From: Pseudomonas fluorescens
GTDB taxonomy: Bacteria > Pseudomonadota > Gammaproteobacteria > Pseudomonadales > Pseudomonadaceae
Assembly (NCBI RefSeq): GCF_001623525.1
Contig: NZ_CP015225.1
Coordinates: 5,654,501-5,718,500 of the forward strand
Length of the DNA: 64,000 nucleotides
Reading direction: 5' to 3'
Positions 1-9,326 of this stretch are shown here, one piece after another. Numbering within the stretch: the first letter of the stretch is position 1; each line of letters begins with the position of its first letter. Below the pieces are notes generated by a model that was not told the DNA's origin, did not search any database, and saw only the letters and a list, made by a program, of their open reading frames with translations. The position numbers and the translations under genes are program-made.

Positions 1-585
1 CCGGCCGCTCTGCAATAGCGCGAAGTGATGGATATCCACCACCGCCGGGCCTTTGACCTCCACGGAATAGTCCTGCTTGGCCTCGGCGCCGAAATCGCCC
101 AGGTGGTCGGCGGAAAAATTGATCCCGCCGATGAAGGCAATCACCCCGTCCACCACCACGATCTTGCGGTGCAGGCGGCGGAACCAGTTGGTGCGGATCC
201 CCAGGCGCCGGGGCGCCGGGTCGAACATCTGCAAGCGCACCCCGGCGTCGCTCAATGAGGCCAGGAAACCGGTGGTCAGCTCACCGCAGCCGAAGCCATC
301 GAGGCTGACGGTGATGCGCACGCCCCGTGCGGCAGCTTCGACCAACAGGTCCCGCAGTTCATAACCGACCTTGTCCTCGAACAGGATGAAAGTCTCCAGG
401 AGGATTTCTGCCTCGGCCCGGCGAATGGCTTCGAAGACTCTGGGGAAATACTCTTCGCCGTTTTCCAACAGCTTGACGCGATTGTTGCCGTGCCAGCCGT
501 ATTCGATATCCGTCAGCGCCGGGTTGCGCTCGGTGAGTGGCGCCTCGACCTGCTCAACCGTCGCCTTGTTCATCGTCGCGCTCAT
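1..585 (-). CDS. clsB: ClsB-like cardiolipin synthase / phospholipase D family protein (C-terminal part cut off)
   Basis: The visible 195 residues are the N-terminal part of a phospholipase D superfamily protein. The first HKD catalytic motif is present as HRKIVVVDG around residues 139-147 (His139, Lys141, Asp146), followed by the usual GGIN segment. ClsB makes cardiolipin at the inner membrane by phosphatidyl transfer. The start ATG at 585 overlaps the stop of the upstream phosphoesterase gene in an ATGA, so translation is probably coupled. A phosphoesterase followed by this enzyme matches the E. coli ybhP-clsB(ybhO) pairing, which supports the ClsB subtype over ClsA. The second HKD motif lies outside the window. 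Confidence 0.85.
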   Translation of the reverse strand, partial: MSATMNKATVEQVEAPLTERNPALTDIEYGWHGNNRVKLLENGEEYFPRVFEAIRRAEAEILLETFILFEDKVGYELRDLLVEAAARGVRITVSLDGFGCGELTTGFLASLSDAGVRLQMFDPAPRRLGIRTNWFRRLHRKIVVVDGVIAFIGGINFSADHLGDFGAEAKQDYSVEVKGPAVVDIHHFALLQSGR

Positions 586-1391
586 AGTTCGATCTCCACC
601 GACAGCGGTGCATGGTCGGACAGGTGCGACCAGGGACGTACGCTCAGCACTTTGGGGTGATGAGCCTTGAGGTTGCGCACGTAGATGCGGTCCAGGCGCA
701 GGATCGGCAGGCGCGCCGGAAAGCTGCGTGCCGGCTTGCCCAACTGCTCGGCGAACACTTCCCGCAGGCCGCAGGGTTCGAGCAGTTCGCTGGCCTTGCC
801 GCGCCAGTCGTTGAAGTCGCCAGCGACGATCACTGGCGCGTCGGGCGGCAGTTCGCTCAAGCGCTGGCAAAGCAGCTTGAGTTGCTCGACACGATGACCT
901 TCGCGCAGCCCCAGGTGCACGCAAATGGCGTGCACCTGCTGTCCATCGCCCGGCAGGCGCAGCACGCTGTGGAGCATGCCGCGGCTCTCATGGCCGCTGA
1001 TGGATACGTCCAGGTTGTCGTGGCGGATGATCTGAAATTTCGACAACAGCGCGTTGCCGTGGTCGCCCGCCGGGTACACCGCGTTGCGCCCGTAGGCGAA
1101 CTGCGGCCAGAGGCTGTCGGCCAGGAACTCGTATTGCGGCATGCTCGGCCAGTTGCTGTAGCGCTGGGGGTGGTGTTCGTGAGTGCCGTGGACTTCCTGC
1201 AAGAACACCACATCGGCGGACACGCTGCGCACCGCTTCGCGCAGTTCCGGCAGGATGAAGCGCCGGTTCAGGGCGGTGAAGCCTTTGTGGGTGTTGACCG
1301 TCAGCACGGTGAAACGGCTGACCCGGTCGAGAACCTGGGCCTGTTGCTGGGTCGGTTCGTGGGTCGCTTCGCTGGTTTCCGGGCGGTTCAT
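582..1391 (-). CDS. ybhP: YbhP-like endonuclease/exonuclease/phosphatase family protein
   Basis: 269 residues with the full metal-dependent EEP fold signature: Asn in TVNTHKG near residue 33, Glu in FLQEVHG near 66, AGDFND near 191-196 and the closing LSDHAPL near 257-263. EEP enzymes cleave phosphodiester or phosphomonoester bonds in nucleic acids or lipids. The substrate of YbhP-type members is not established, but the tight pairing with a cardiolipin synthase suggests a lipid or membrane role. No signal peptide is apparent. Both ends overlap their neighbours by four bases (ATGA), so the gene is the middle of a coupled three-gene unit. Confidence 0.85.
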   Translation of the reverse strand: MNRPETSEATHEPTQQQAQVLDRVSRFTVLTVNTHKGFTALNRRFILPELREAVRSVSADVVFLQEVHGTHEHHPQRYSNWPSMPQYEFLADSLWPQFAYGRNAVYPAGDHGNALLSKFQIIRHDNLDVSISGHESRGMLHSVLRLPGDGQQVHAICVHLGLREGHRVEQLKLLCQRLSELPPDAPVIVAGDFNDWRGKASELLEPCGLREVFAEQLGKPARSFPARLPILRLDRIYVRNLKAHHPKVLSVRPWSHLSDHAPLSVEIEL

Positions 1392-2314
1392 GGCAACACC
1401 CCTTCGGCCGGGCGCTCGCCGGGCGCGGTGGCGAGGTCCTTGTCCAGATGGAAGTGCTCCAGCAAGTGGCGTGCGTCATAGGGCGCGCGGACTTTGATGT
1501 CGTTGTCGAAATAGCAGAACACTTCCCGGCTTTTACGGGCCCGGGGCTTCTTGTCGGGGTCGATCAACTGGGCGTCGGTGGGTTGTTTGCCGTGGCTCCA
1601 GGCCTCGATCCGCGCGCCCCAGCGCTTCAACGCCTCGTTGGTATAGCCGCTGGCGTACAGCTGCTCGGCGCCGTGCAGGCGCAGGTAGACGAAATCGCTG
1701 GTGACGTCTTCACGATAGGGCCATTTACCGGCGGTGTCGGCGATCACCAGGGCCACGTCGTAGCGCTTGAGCAGTGTGACGAAGTGCGGGTCGATAAAGC
1801 TCTCATGGCGGATTTCCACGGCGTGGCGCAGTGGGCGCTTTTTATCAGTGGTGGTGCTGGCATGGCCGTCCAGGCGCGGCTCGTGCTCGCGGGCCAGGGC
1901 GGCGGCACCTTCGGTGTCGTGGGGCAGTTGCTTGAGGAAGTCTTCGAACAGCTCGGGGTCGAACTTGAAGCTGGGCGGAAACTGCCAGAGGATCGCGCCC
2001 AGCTTCTCCTTGAGCTCCAGCACGCCGGAGGCGAAGAAATTGGCCAACGGCTTGCGGATGTCTCGCAGGCGCTTGATGTGGGTGATGAAGCGCGGGGCCT
2101 TGACGCTGAACACGAAGCCGGGCGGTGTCTCGGCGTACCACTGGGCATACCGTTCGGGGCGTTGCAGGGCGTAGAACGATCCATTGATTTCGATACTGTT
2201 GACCGCTCGCGAGGCAAATTGCAGTTCCCGTTTCTGGGTCAGCCCCTTGGGGTAGAAATCTCCCCGCCAAGGCGTGTAGCGCCAGCCGGAAATGCCAATG
2301 TGGATCGCCGTCAT
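1388..2314 (-). CDS. DUF72 domain-containing protein (YecE-like)
   Basis: 308 residues starting MTAIHIGISGWRY. The GxSGW opening followed by W-x-G-x-F-Y-P is the hallmark of DUF72, a TIM-barrel family of unknown biochemical function. The start at 2314 was chosen because a strong GGGAGGG ribosome-binding site lies six bases upstream and because residues before it read through a REP element. The stop overlaps the ybhP-like start by four bases, making this the first gene of the DUF72-ybhP-clsB unit. An insertion-like segment near residues 160-175 (DGHASTTTDKK) is rich in small polar residues. Function remains unknown. Confidence 0.85.
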   Translation of the reverse strand: MTAIHIGISGWRYTPWRGDFYPKGLTQKRELQFASRAVNSIEINGSFYALQRPERYAQWYAETPPGFVFSVKAPRFITHIKRLRDIRKPLANFFASGVLELKEKLGAILWQFPPSFKFDPELFEDFLKQLPHDTEGAAALAREHEPRLDGHASTTTDKKRPLRHAVEIRHESFIDPHFVTLLKRYDVALVIADTAGKWPYREDVTSDFVYLRLHGAEQLYASGYTNEALKRWGARIEAWSHGKQPTDAQLIDPDKKPRARKSREVFCYFDNDIKVRAPYDARHLLEHFHLDKDLATAPGERPAEGVLP

Positions 2315-2439
2315 GTATCCCTCCCGTGCCAATGACCTCGTACCGCCTGTGTCTTTTGATGACTGTTGCGCGGCCCGGAAAGTTTCGATGGGGTGCCCGG
2401 CGGCAGTGAACCTGTGCCGAGGGATGCGCAGTAAGTCCC

Positions 2440-2489
2440 AAAAACAGGGCCGCTGCGCGCCCCAGCGGGAGCAAGCTCCCTCGCCACAG
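2440..2489. repeat. Solo REP element, GTGGCGAGGGAGC family
   Basis: A single copy of the inverted REP core (GCGGGAGCAAGCTCCCTCGC) lies upstream of the DUF72 gene. It is the same family as the paired elements elsewhere in the window but lacks a facing partner. Confidence 0.8.
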
Positions 2490-2572
2490 GGGTTGTATTG
2501 GCCTTGCGAGCGAACTTGCCGGCCCAATATTGATCAGTTCCTTACCGATCCCGTGTGAAGGAGCCTCGCGTC

Positions 2573-4645
2573 TTGTCTCGATTGAGCACTGTATTGCTGC
2601 TGTTCTTGCTGGCGCTGACCGGCACCAGCGCCTACGGCACCGCCGCTGTCCCTGGCACCTCCAAGCCCGATGAACCGCCCGCCGAACCTGCGCCGCTGGT
2701 GCAGGGCGGTTTATTGGGGGCCATCAGTTCGAGCATCGACGACGTCCAGGACAAGCTCGATCTCAACCAGAGCCTGGTGGATGCCTGGCGCCTGCGGGCG
2801 GACCGGGCGGCGGATGAGGTGGACCGGCTGGTGGACCAGACGTCCCGTTCGTCCTGGCGCGTGGCGGGGGATTTCCTGTTGTTGTCGAGCGTCTGGATTG
2901 GCGCTTTTGCACTGATCTGGTCGGGCGCGCGGCTGCTGCTGCGCCATCTGGGCCGGCGCCGCTGGTTGCGCACCCGCCAGCGCCTGCGCGACCTGCTCGG
3001 TTATCTGCTGCCGTACACCGCTGCGGCGTTGATCTGCCTGCCGCTGACCCTGTACGTCAGCCACTTCCTGCAGGTGTCGGTCGGTCGCGCCCTGGCGCTG
3101 TGCTTCGCCTACGCCACCAGCAGCGGCATTTTCTCCACCTCGGTGTTGCTGTGCGTGATCGTGATGTTCAACGCGGGTCACAAACGCCGGGCGGTGGCGA
3201 TGATCCGGCGCTTCAGCCCCCGGCCATTGTTCATGATCGGTTTTCTCGCCGCCCTCAGCGATGCCCTGACCAGCCCGCAGATCGCCCGGCAACTGGGCGG
3301 CAACATCACCAGCAGCATCGCAGTGTTCACCGGCTTGTTTGCCTCGGTGATCTTTGGCTGGCTGGTGATTCGCATGCGCAGGCCCGTGGCGCACCTGATC
3401 CGCAACCGCCCGCTGGCCCAGCGCTTGAAGCAACCGGCCTTGCAGGAGTCGCTGCGGATTTTCTCCGGGCTCTGGTATTGGCCGATCCTGTTGATGGTGC
3501 TGGTGTCGGCGGTGAGCCTGATCGGTGTCGGCGAGGACAACCAGAAAGCCCTGCGTTGTGCGCTGTTCACCACCATCCTGCTGATCGCCACGGTGTTCCT
3601 CAGCACCGTGTTCCAACACGTCTTCAAGTCGCCCAAGGCCGAGACCATCCAGCGCAACAGCGCCTACAAGGGCCGCCTGTTGAGCCTGCTGCACGCGTTG
3701 CTGCGCATCGTCATGGCGGTGGTATTCATCGAAGTCCTCGGACGGATCTGGGGCATTTCCCTGTTCGAGTTCGCCTCGCGCAATGCCATAGGCCGGGCGA
3801 TCAGCGATTCCTTGAGCCGCATCGGCCTGATCTTCCTGATGACCTGGCTCACGTGGGTGGTGCTCGACACGGCGATCCAGGAAGCCTTGAAGCCGCCGCT
3901 GAACAAACGCGGGGCCCGCCAGCCCAGCACCCGGGTCAAGACCATCCTGCCGCTGTTGCGCAACGCGGCGAAAATCATCCTGGTGGTGATTTGCGCGATC
4001 ACCACCATGGCCAACCTGGGCATCAACGTCGCGCCGTTGCTGGCCGGTGCCGGGGTGGTGGGGCTGGCGATCGGCTTCGGTTCCCAGCAACTGGTGCAGG
4101 ACGTCATCACTGGGCTGTTCATCATTATCGAAGACACGCTGTCCATCGGCGACTGGGTCGTGCTCAGCTCCGGCCACGCCGGCACCGTCGAAGGCCTGAC
4201 CATCCGCACCCTGCGCCTGCGCGACGGCAAGGGCTTCGTGCATTCGGTGCCGTTCGGCCAGATCAAGGCGGTGACAAACCAGTCCCGGCAATTCGCCTTT
4301 GCGTTTTTCTCCGTGCAATTCACATACGACACCGATGTCGACCAGGCCATCGAGCTGATTCGCGAGGCCGGGCGTTCGATCGCCGAAGACCCGTTCCTCA
4401 AGTTCAACCTGCAAGGGCCGTTGGATGTGTTTGGCGTGGACAAGATGGACCTCAACGGCGTGGTGCTCACGGCGCAGTTCCGCACCGTGTCGGGTGGGCA
4501 ATATGCGGTGAGCCGGGCGTTCAACCAGCAGTTGAAGAAGCTTGTGGATAACCACCCGGCGGTGCACTTTGCGCAGACTTATCCACAGCAGGTGATGTTG
4601 CCCAAGCGGTTCGTGGAGGAGCCGAAAGAATCGGGGGAGTCGTGA
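2573..4645 (+). CDS. Large MscS-family mechanosensitive channel (YbiO-like)
   Basis: About 690 residues: a cleavable signal peptide (LSTVLLLFLLALTGTSA), a periplasmic stretch with coiled-coil tendency (residues about 50-95), then many membrane spans. The conserved MscS pore helix and beta domain follow near residues 485-530 (AGAGVVGLAIGFGSQ, then GDWVVLSSGHAGTVE). Such channels open on membrane tension and release solutes on hypo-osmotic shock; size and signal peptide resemble E. coli YbiO. I chose the TTG at 2573 because AAGGAG (2558-2563) is correctly spaced from it. A GTG at 2555 in the same frame would place that Shine-Dalgarno inside the gene. Confidence 0.85.
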   Translation: MSRLSTVLLLFLLALTGTSAYGTAAVPGTSKPDEPPAEPAPLVQGGLLGAISSSIDDVQDKLDLNQSLVDAWRLRADRAADEVDRLVDQTSRSSWRVAGDFLLLSSVWIGAFALIWSGARLLLRHLGRRRWLRTRQRLRDLLGYLLPYTAAALICLPLTLYVSHFLQVSVGRALALCFAYATSSGIFSTSVLLCVIVMFNAGHKRRAVAMIRRFSPRPLFMIGFLAALSDALTSPQIARQLGGNITSSIAVFTGLFASVIFGWLVIRMRRPVAHLIRNRPLAQRLKQPALQESLRIFSGLWYWPILLMVLVSAVSLIGVGEDNQKALRCALFTTILLIATVFLSTVFQHVFKSPKAETIQRNSAYKGRLLSLLHALLRIVMAVVFIEVLGRIWGISLFEFASRNAIGRAISDSLSRIGLIFLMTWLTWVVLDTAIQEALKPPLNKRGARQPSTRVKTILPLLRNAAKIILVVICAITTMANLGINVAPLLAGAGVVGLAIGFGSQQLVQDVITGLFIIIEDTLSIGDWVVLSSGHAGTVEGLTIRTLRLRDGKGFVHSVPFGQIKAVTNQSRQFAFAFFSVQFTYDTDVDQAIELIREAGRSIAEDPFLKFNLQGPLDVFGVDKMDLNGVVLTAQFRTVSGGQYAVSRAFNQQLKKLVDNHPAVHFAQTYPQQVMLPKRFVEEPKESGES

Positions 4646-4660
4646 GCTAATCGGTAACCC

Positions 4661-4786
4661 TGTGGCGAGGGAGCTTGCTCCCGCTCGGCTGCGAAGCAGT
4701 CGTCGCTTTGGGCGGATATTGCCGCGCGCGGATGTATTGTTTGGGGCTGCTACGCAGCCCAGCGGGAGCAAGCTCCCTCGCCACAG
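4661..4786. repeat. REPIN (two facing REP elements) between convergent genes
   Basis: Two inverted copies of the GTGGCGAGGGAGC-type REP enclose a short spacer whose inner flanks also pair. It fills the space between the convergent channel and lhr genes, where it could form a hairpin in either transcript. Confidence 0.85.
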
Positions 4787-4800
4787 GTGTGATGTGTAGG

Positions 4801-7800
4801 CTAATGGTGTTGGATCAGCTTATTCCGGATCTCAGCCATCCCTTGAGCATCCAACTCCATCCAAAGATGCTGCTTGCCAGCAATCTGCGCCGCCACCGGC
4901 AAACCATCACGATACACCAGCCGATTGCCCGCCAGCGCCGGCACTTTCGCCCCCGGCAGCAGGGTGCCGGCCAGGTTCAGCGGGTCGACGCCGCACACCG
5001 CCACCAGGCTGCCGTCGGTGGGGCGGCGGCGTACTTCGCGCAGCAGCGGGATGGCTTCGGGCAGGGCGAATTGTTCACCTGCCAGGCCGCTGACGAACCG
5101 CCCGCCACGAATCTCGCCCCGTGCCTCCAACCGATGAAAGGTGCGCAGCAGCTCGCGCCAGCTCGGCAACCAATCCGCCTCCCGCTCCAGCAAGCGCCAG
5201 AACACCACACCGTAGCGGCGCAGCAGGGTCATGGCGACGTGCTCCAGGGTCTCGGGCGGTGTCGGCGCCGGACGGTTGCCTTCCACCGGCGCGGGTTGGC
5301 TACGGCGCAGCAAGGCCCAGCGTCCTGCGTCGTCCATGCCGCCGACAAACGCACCGCGCCCGCGCCGACTGCTGCGGGCCTGGCGTTTGCTGGCGGGGGT
5401 GATCAGCGCGCGCAGGCCGGCGAAACTGTCGGCATTCACCAATCCGGCGCCCACCAGTTCCTGCAAGGCGATTTCCAGTTCGCTGCGCAGCAGATGAGCC
5501 TCGTGGGCCAGTTCGTCGAAAAACAGCGCGCCGTGTTCGGCGAGGGCCTGATGGACTTTTTGTGTCTTGGGCGACAGCTCATCAAGGGCCGTTTGCCCGG
5601 CCAGGCTGCTCCACAACGCCACCTGGCTGCGCGGCAGCAATACCACCGGCGTGCTGCGCAGGGCGCTGGCGGAAGGCTTCTGGTGCGCACTCAGGCGCGT
5701 CCATACCCACTTGCCACTGCGGCACAACTCATCGAGCCAACTGGGCGAATAGTCTTTGATCCGCGCCGGCAGCAGGTCGCTGTCCCAGGCTGACGCCGCG
5801 GCCGGGAAACCTTCGAACTGGCCGAGGATCGACGGCAGCACGGCATTGCCCCGACCTTGGCTGGACGATGACAGGTGTTGCCAGTCGAACAGGAAACGCA
5901 TGAAATCCTGCAGCATCACCGGCTCGATTTCCCGGCGCAGGCGCTTGACCGTGTAGCGATGAATCCGCGCCAGCAAATGCCGCTCGCACCATTCCTCCTG
6001 GCCGGTGCCCGGCGTGAACCGGCCGCGCAGCACATAGCCTTGCTGCTCGAGTTGCGCCAGGGCTTGGGTGACCTGCGGTGTCGACAACCCCAGCGGGTAG
6101 GCAATGGCCTTCAACGGTAGCGGGCCAAAGGCGCTGAGTCGGGCGCGGAGCACTTCCACCAGGGCCTCGTCGCCGTCCCAGGTTTCATCGAAACCGGCCA
6201 AGGGCGTCAGCGCTGGTTGCCATTGGGCCTGTGGATAAACCGCTTGCAGACACGTCAGCCGTTCCAGCGCCACCCACAAGCCGCGTTCGGCGCTGATCTG
6301 CACATGGCTGGCGCGTCCGCCCTCGGCCAGCGTCTGCAACCAATCCAGCCACGACGCGTGGGCGCTGGCTTCGCTGTCGGCGATGCAGGCCAGGCTCATC
6401 AAGGCTTCGTGCATCTCATCGAGATTGGTCGGCGTCGGCCAGGCTTCATCCCGGACCGACTGGATGGCTTCGGCGTCCAGGGCGCCGAGGTCGTCGGTGG
6501 CCTGTGGATCGCTCCAGCGCCGGTTGATCACCGCCTGGGTGCGCCGTTCTTCCAGCGGCGCGTCGTCGAGAAAGGTGTAGGGCCGGGCGCTGAGGATTTC
6601 TGCCGCCAGCGGCGAGGGCGCCGGCAGATCGCGGCTGATCAGGCGAATCTGGCCGGCTTCCATGCGCCGCAACAGCGTCAGCCAACCTTCGCTGTCCATG
6701 GCTTCGTGCAGGCAATCGTCGAGGGTTTGTTCCACCAGCGGATGGTCGGGGATCTCACGCTCGCCGGCGAGGTTTTCCAGGCAGGCGATCTGGTCCGGAA
6801 ACACGCTGGCGATCAGGTCCTCGCTTTTCATGCGCTGGATCTGCGGGGCGACTTTGCGCCCGCCGGCGTAGCGCGGCAAGGCCAGGGCCACGCCAGCGTT
6901 CCAGCGCCAGCGCACGCCGAACAGCGGCGCATCCAGCACCGCCTGGACCAGGATCTGCTCGGCGCTGTGGCTGTTGAGGTAGCGCCACACTTCGTCCAGT
7001 TCGAAGCTGTGGCTGGTGGACAGCGAGAGCACGATGGCGTCTTCACTGGCGGCGGCCTGCAATTCGAAGTTGAAGGTACGGCAGAAGCGCTTGCGCAAGG
7101 CCAGGCCCCAGGCGCGGTTGATACGGCTGCCGAAGGGCGTGTGGATGATCAGTTGCGTGCCGCCGGACTCGTCGAAAAACCGCTCCATCAGCAGCGTGTC
7201 CTGGGACGGCAGGGCGCCGAAGGCCAGGCGCGCGGGGGCGAGGTAATCCACCAGTTGTTCGGCGCTGGCCAGGTTCAGTTGCAGGGTGCCGGTGAGCCAA
7301 TCGAGGGCCGGTTGCAGGTTGCCCGGCGTGGCGCCGAGCAGGTGATCGAGCTGGGCTTGCAGGCGCGCCACGGCCAGGGACAATTCGGCGCTGCGCCCGG
7401 GGGCTTCGCCGAGCCAGAACGGAATGGTCGGCGGCTGGCCCTGGGCGTCTTCGACCCGCACGCGGCCAGTCTCGACGCGAATGATGCGATACGACGTATT
7501 GCCCAACTGGAACACATCGCCGGCAATGCTCTCCACCGCGAAGTCTTCGTTGACGCTGCCGATGTTCAGCCCTTGGGGTTCGAGCAGCACGCTGTAGTCG
7601 GCATTGTCTGGAATGGTGCCGCCGCTGGTCACGGCGGTCAGCTTGCTGCCCCGGCGTCCGCGCAGGGTCCGGGTCACGGCATCGCGGTGCAGGTAGGCGC
7701 TGCGCACGCCCTGGCGGCCATTGAGGCCTTCGGCGAGCATTTGCAACAGCGCCTGGTAATGCCCTTCGTCCAGCTCGGCGTAGGGCGAGGCGCGGCGGAA

Positions 7801-9114
7801 GGTCTCCAGCAGCGCCTGCTCCGGCCATTCCTGGCAACTGACTTCGGCGACAATCTGCTGGGCCAACACGTCCAGTGGTGCCTTGGGGATGTGCAAAATA
7901 TCCAGCTCGCCACGGCGCACGCAGTCGAGCAGGGCGGCGCACTCGATCAAATCGTCGCGGGTGGTGGCGAACAGACGTCCCTTGGGCGTGCCGCCGACCT
8001 GGTGCCCGGAGCGCCCGACTCTTTGTAGAAACGCCGAGATCGAACGGGGCGAGGCGATCTGGCAGACCAGGTCGACATCGCCGATATCAATGCCCAGCTC
8101 CAGGGAGGCGGTGGCGATCAGTACCTTCAGTTCGCCGCGCTTGAGGCGTTGTTCGGCGTCGAGGCGAAACTCCTTGGCCAGGCTGCCGTGATGGGCCGCC
8201 ACGGCGTCCTTGCCCAGGCGCTCGCTCAGATGCCGGCTCAGGCGCTCGGCCAGGCGCCGGGTGTTGACGAACACCAGGGTGGTGCGGTGTTCCCGGGCCA
8301 GCTCGGCGAGGCGGTTGTAGACCAGTTCCCACACGTCATTGGCCATCACCGCCGACAGCGGTACTGGCGGCACCTCTATGTCCAGGTCCCGGGGGCGGGC
8401 GTGGCCGATGTCGACGATTTCGCAGCTACGTCCCTCACCGACGAGAAAACGCGACACCGCTTCGATGGGCTTTTGCGTGGCGGACAGGCCGATGCGCATC
8501 AACGGTTCGGCGCACAGGGCTTGCAGGCGTTCCAGGCTCAAGGCCAGGTGGCTGCCGCGCTTGCTGGCGGCGATGGCGTGGATTTCGTCGACGATCACCG
8601 TGCGGGTGCTGGCGAGCATCTGCCGGCCGGAATCGGAACCGAGCAGCACGTAGAGCGATTCGGGGGTGGTCACCAGGATGTGCGGCGCGGTCTTGCGCAT
8701 CGCCGAGCGTTCTTTCTGCGGCGTGTCGCCGGTACGCACAGCGGTGGTGATGTGCAGGGGGGGCAGGTCCATCCGCCGCAGCTGTTCGGTGATGCCGGCC
8801 AGCGGATTTTGCAGGTTGATCTGGATATCGTTGCTCAAGGCCTTGAGCGGCGAGACGTAGACCACCAGCGTTTGGTCCGGCAGGCCGCCCTGTTCCAGGC
8901 CGCGATGCACCAGGTCATCGAGCACGGCGAGAAAAGCCGTCAAGGTCTTGCCCGAGCCGGTAGGCGCCGCCACCAGGGTCGAACGACGCTGGCCGATCAA
9001 CGGCCACGCTTGGGCCTGGGCGGCCGTGACCGCCGGGAATGTCTGGCTGAACCAGGCGCGAACGGCGGGGTGAAAGCCTGCCATGGCGTGGTCGGCTGCA
9101 AGGGGCAGATTCAT
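4801..9114 (-). CDS. lhr: Lhr-type ATP-dependent helicase
   Basis: 1437 residues. The N-terminal half carries superfamily 2 helicase motifs: Walker A PTGSGKT at residues 51-57, DEIH near 175, GLSATQ near 210 and a helicase C domain with GRSGHQ. The long C-terminal half matches the Lhr-specific extension. Lhr enzymes are 3'-5' single-strand-translocating helicases that unwind DNA:RNA or DNA duplexes and are linked to DNA repair. The length is close to the about 1,500 residues of full-length bacterial Lhr. The start at 9114 has no clear ribosome-binding site, and a second ATG ten codons in is possible. It converges on the MscS-type gene across a REPIN. Confidence 0.9.
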   Translation of the reverse strand: MNLPLAADHAMAGFHPAVRAWFSQTFPAVTAAQAQAWPLIGQRRSTLVAAPTGSGKTLTAFLAVLDDLVHRGLEQGGLPDQTLVVYVSPLKALSNDIQINLQNPLAGITEQLRRMDLPPLHITTAVRTGDTPQKERSAMRKTAPHILVTTPESLYVLLGSDSGRQMLASTRTVIVDEIHAIAASKRGSHLALSLERLQALCAEPLMRIGLSATQKPIEAVSRFLVGEGRSCEIVDIGHARPRDLDIEVPPVPLSAVMANDVWELVYNRLAELAREHRTTLVFVNTRRLAERLSRHLSERLGKDAVAAHHGSLAKEFRLDAEQRLKRGELKVLIATASLELGIDIGDVDLVCQIASPRSISAFLQRVGRSGHQVGGTPKGRLFATTRDDLIECAALLDCVRRGELDILHIPKAPLDVLAQQIVAEVSCQEWPEQALLETFRRASPYAELDEGHYQALLQMLAEGLNGRQGVRSAYLHRDAVTRTLRGRRGSKLTAVTSGGTIPDNADYSVLLEPQGLNIGSVNEDFAVESIAGDVFQLGNTSYRIIRVETGRVRVEDAQGQPPTIPFWLGEAPGRSAELSLAVARLQAQLDHLLGATPGNLQPALDWLTGTLQLNLASAEQLVDYLAPARLAFGALPSQDTLLMERFFDESGGTQLIIHTPFGSRINRAWGLALRKRFCRTFNFELQAAASEDAIVLSLSTSHSFELDEVWRYLNSHSAEQILVQAVLDAPLFGVRWRWNAGVALALPRYAGGRKVAPQIQRMKSEDLIASVFPDQIACLENLAGEREIPDHPLVEQTLDDCLHEAMDSEGWLTLLRRMEAGQIRLISRDLPAPSPLAAEILSARPYTFLDDAPLEERRTQAVINRRWSDPQATDDLGALDAEAIQSVRDEAWPTPTNLDEMHEALMSLACIADSEASAHASWLDWLQTLAEGGRASHVQISAERGLWVALERLTCLQAVYPQAQWQPALTPLAGFDETWDGDEALVEVLRARLSAFGPLPLKAIAYPLGLSTPQVTQALAQLEQQGYVLRGRFTPGTGQEEWCERHLLARIHRYTVKRLRREIEPVMLQDFMRFLFDWQHLSSSSQGRGNAVLPSILGQFEGFPAAASAWDSDLLPARIKDYSPSWLDELCRSGKWVWTRLSAHQKPSASALRSTPVVLLPRSQVALWSSLAGQTALDELSPKTQKVHQALAEHGALFFDELAHEAHLLRSELEIALQELVGAGLVNADSFAGLRALITPASKRQARSSRRGRGAFVGGMDDAGRWALLRRSQPAPVEGNRPAPTPPETLEHVAMTLLRRYGVVFWRLLEREADWLPSWRELLRTFHRLEARGEIRGGRFVSGLAGEQFALPEAIPLLREVRRRPTDGSLVAVCGVDPLNLAGTLLPGAKVPALAGNRLVYRDGLPVAAQIAGKQHLWMELDAQGMAEIRNKLIQHH

Positions 9115-9326
9115 AGGATCAGTTTATGCGGGCGAGGTGGGGAGGATGCAAGTACTGATACTGTGCCCACAAGTCAGCGACCAGCCTTGTAAGACGCTCA
9201 AACCTGGCGATCCACACTTTACGGATGACGGTTGCGCACTAAACCCGCAAAATGCAACGATTCCGACAACGCCTGCGGGCGTGGTCGACCAAATTCTTGT
9301 GCCAATAGACTGGGCCTGCTGACTTT

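Noticed and set aside
2711..4771. A minus-strand frame opposite the MscS-type channel
   Set aside because: It starts inside a REPIN and encodes no recognisable protein; the channel signature is on the plus strand.
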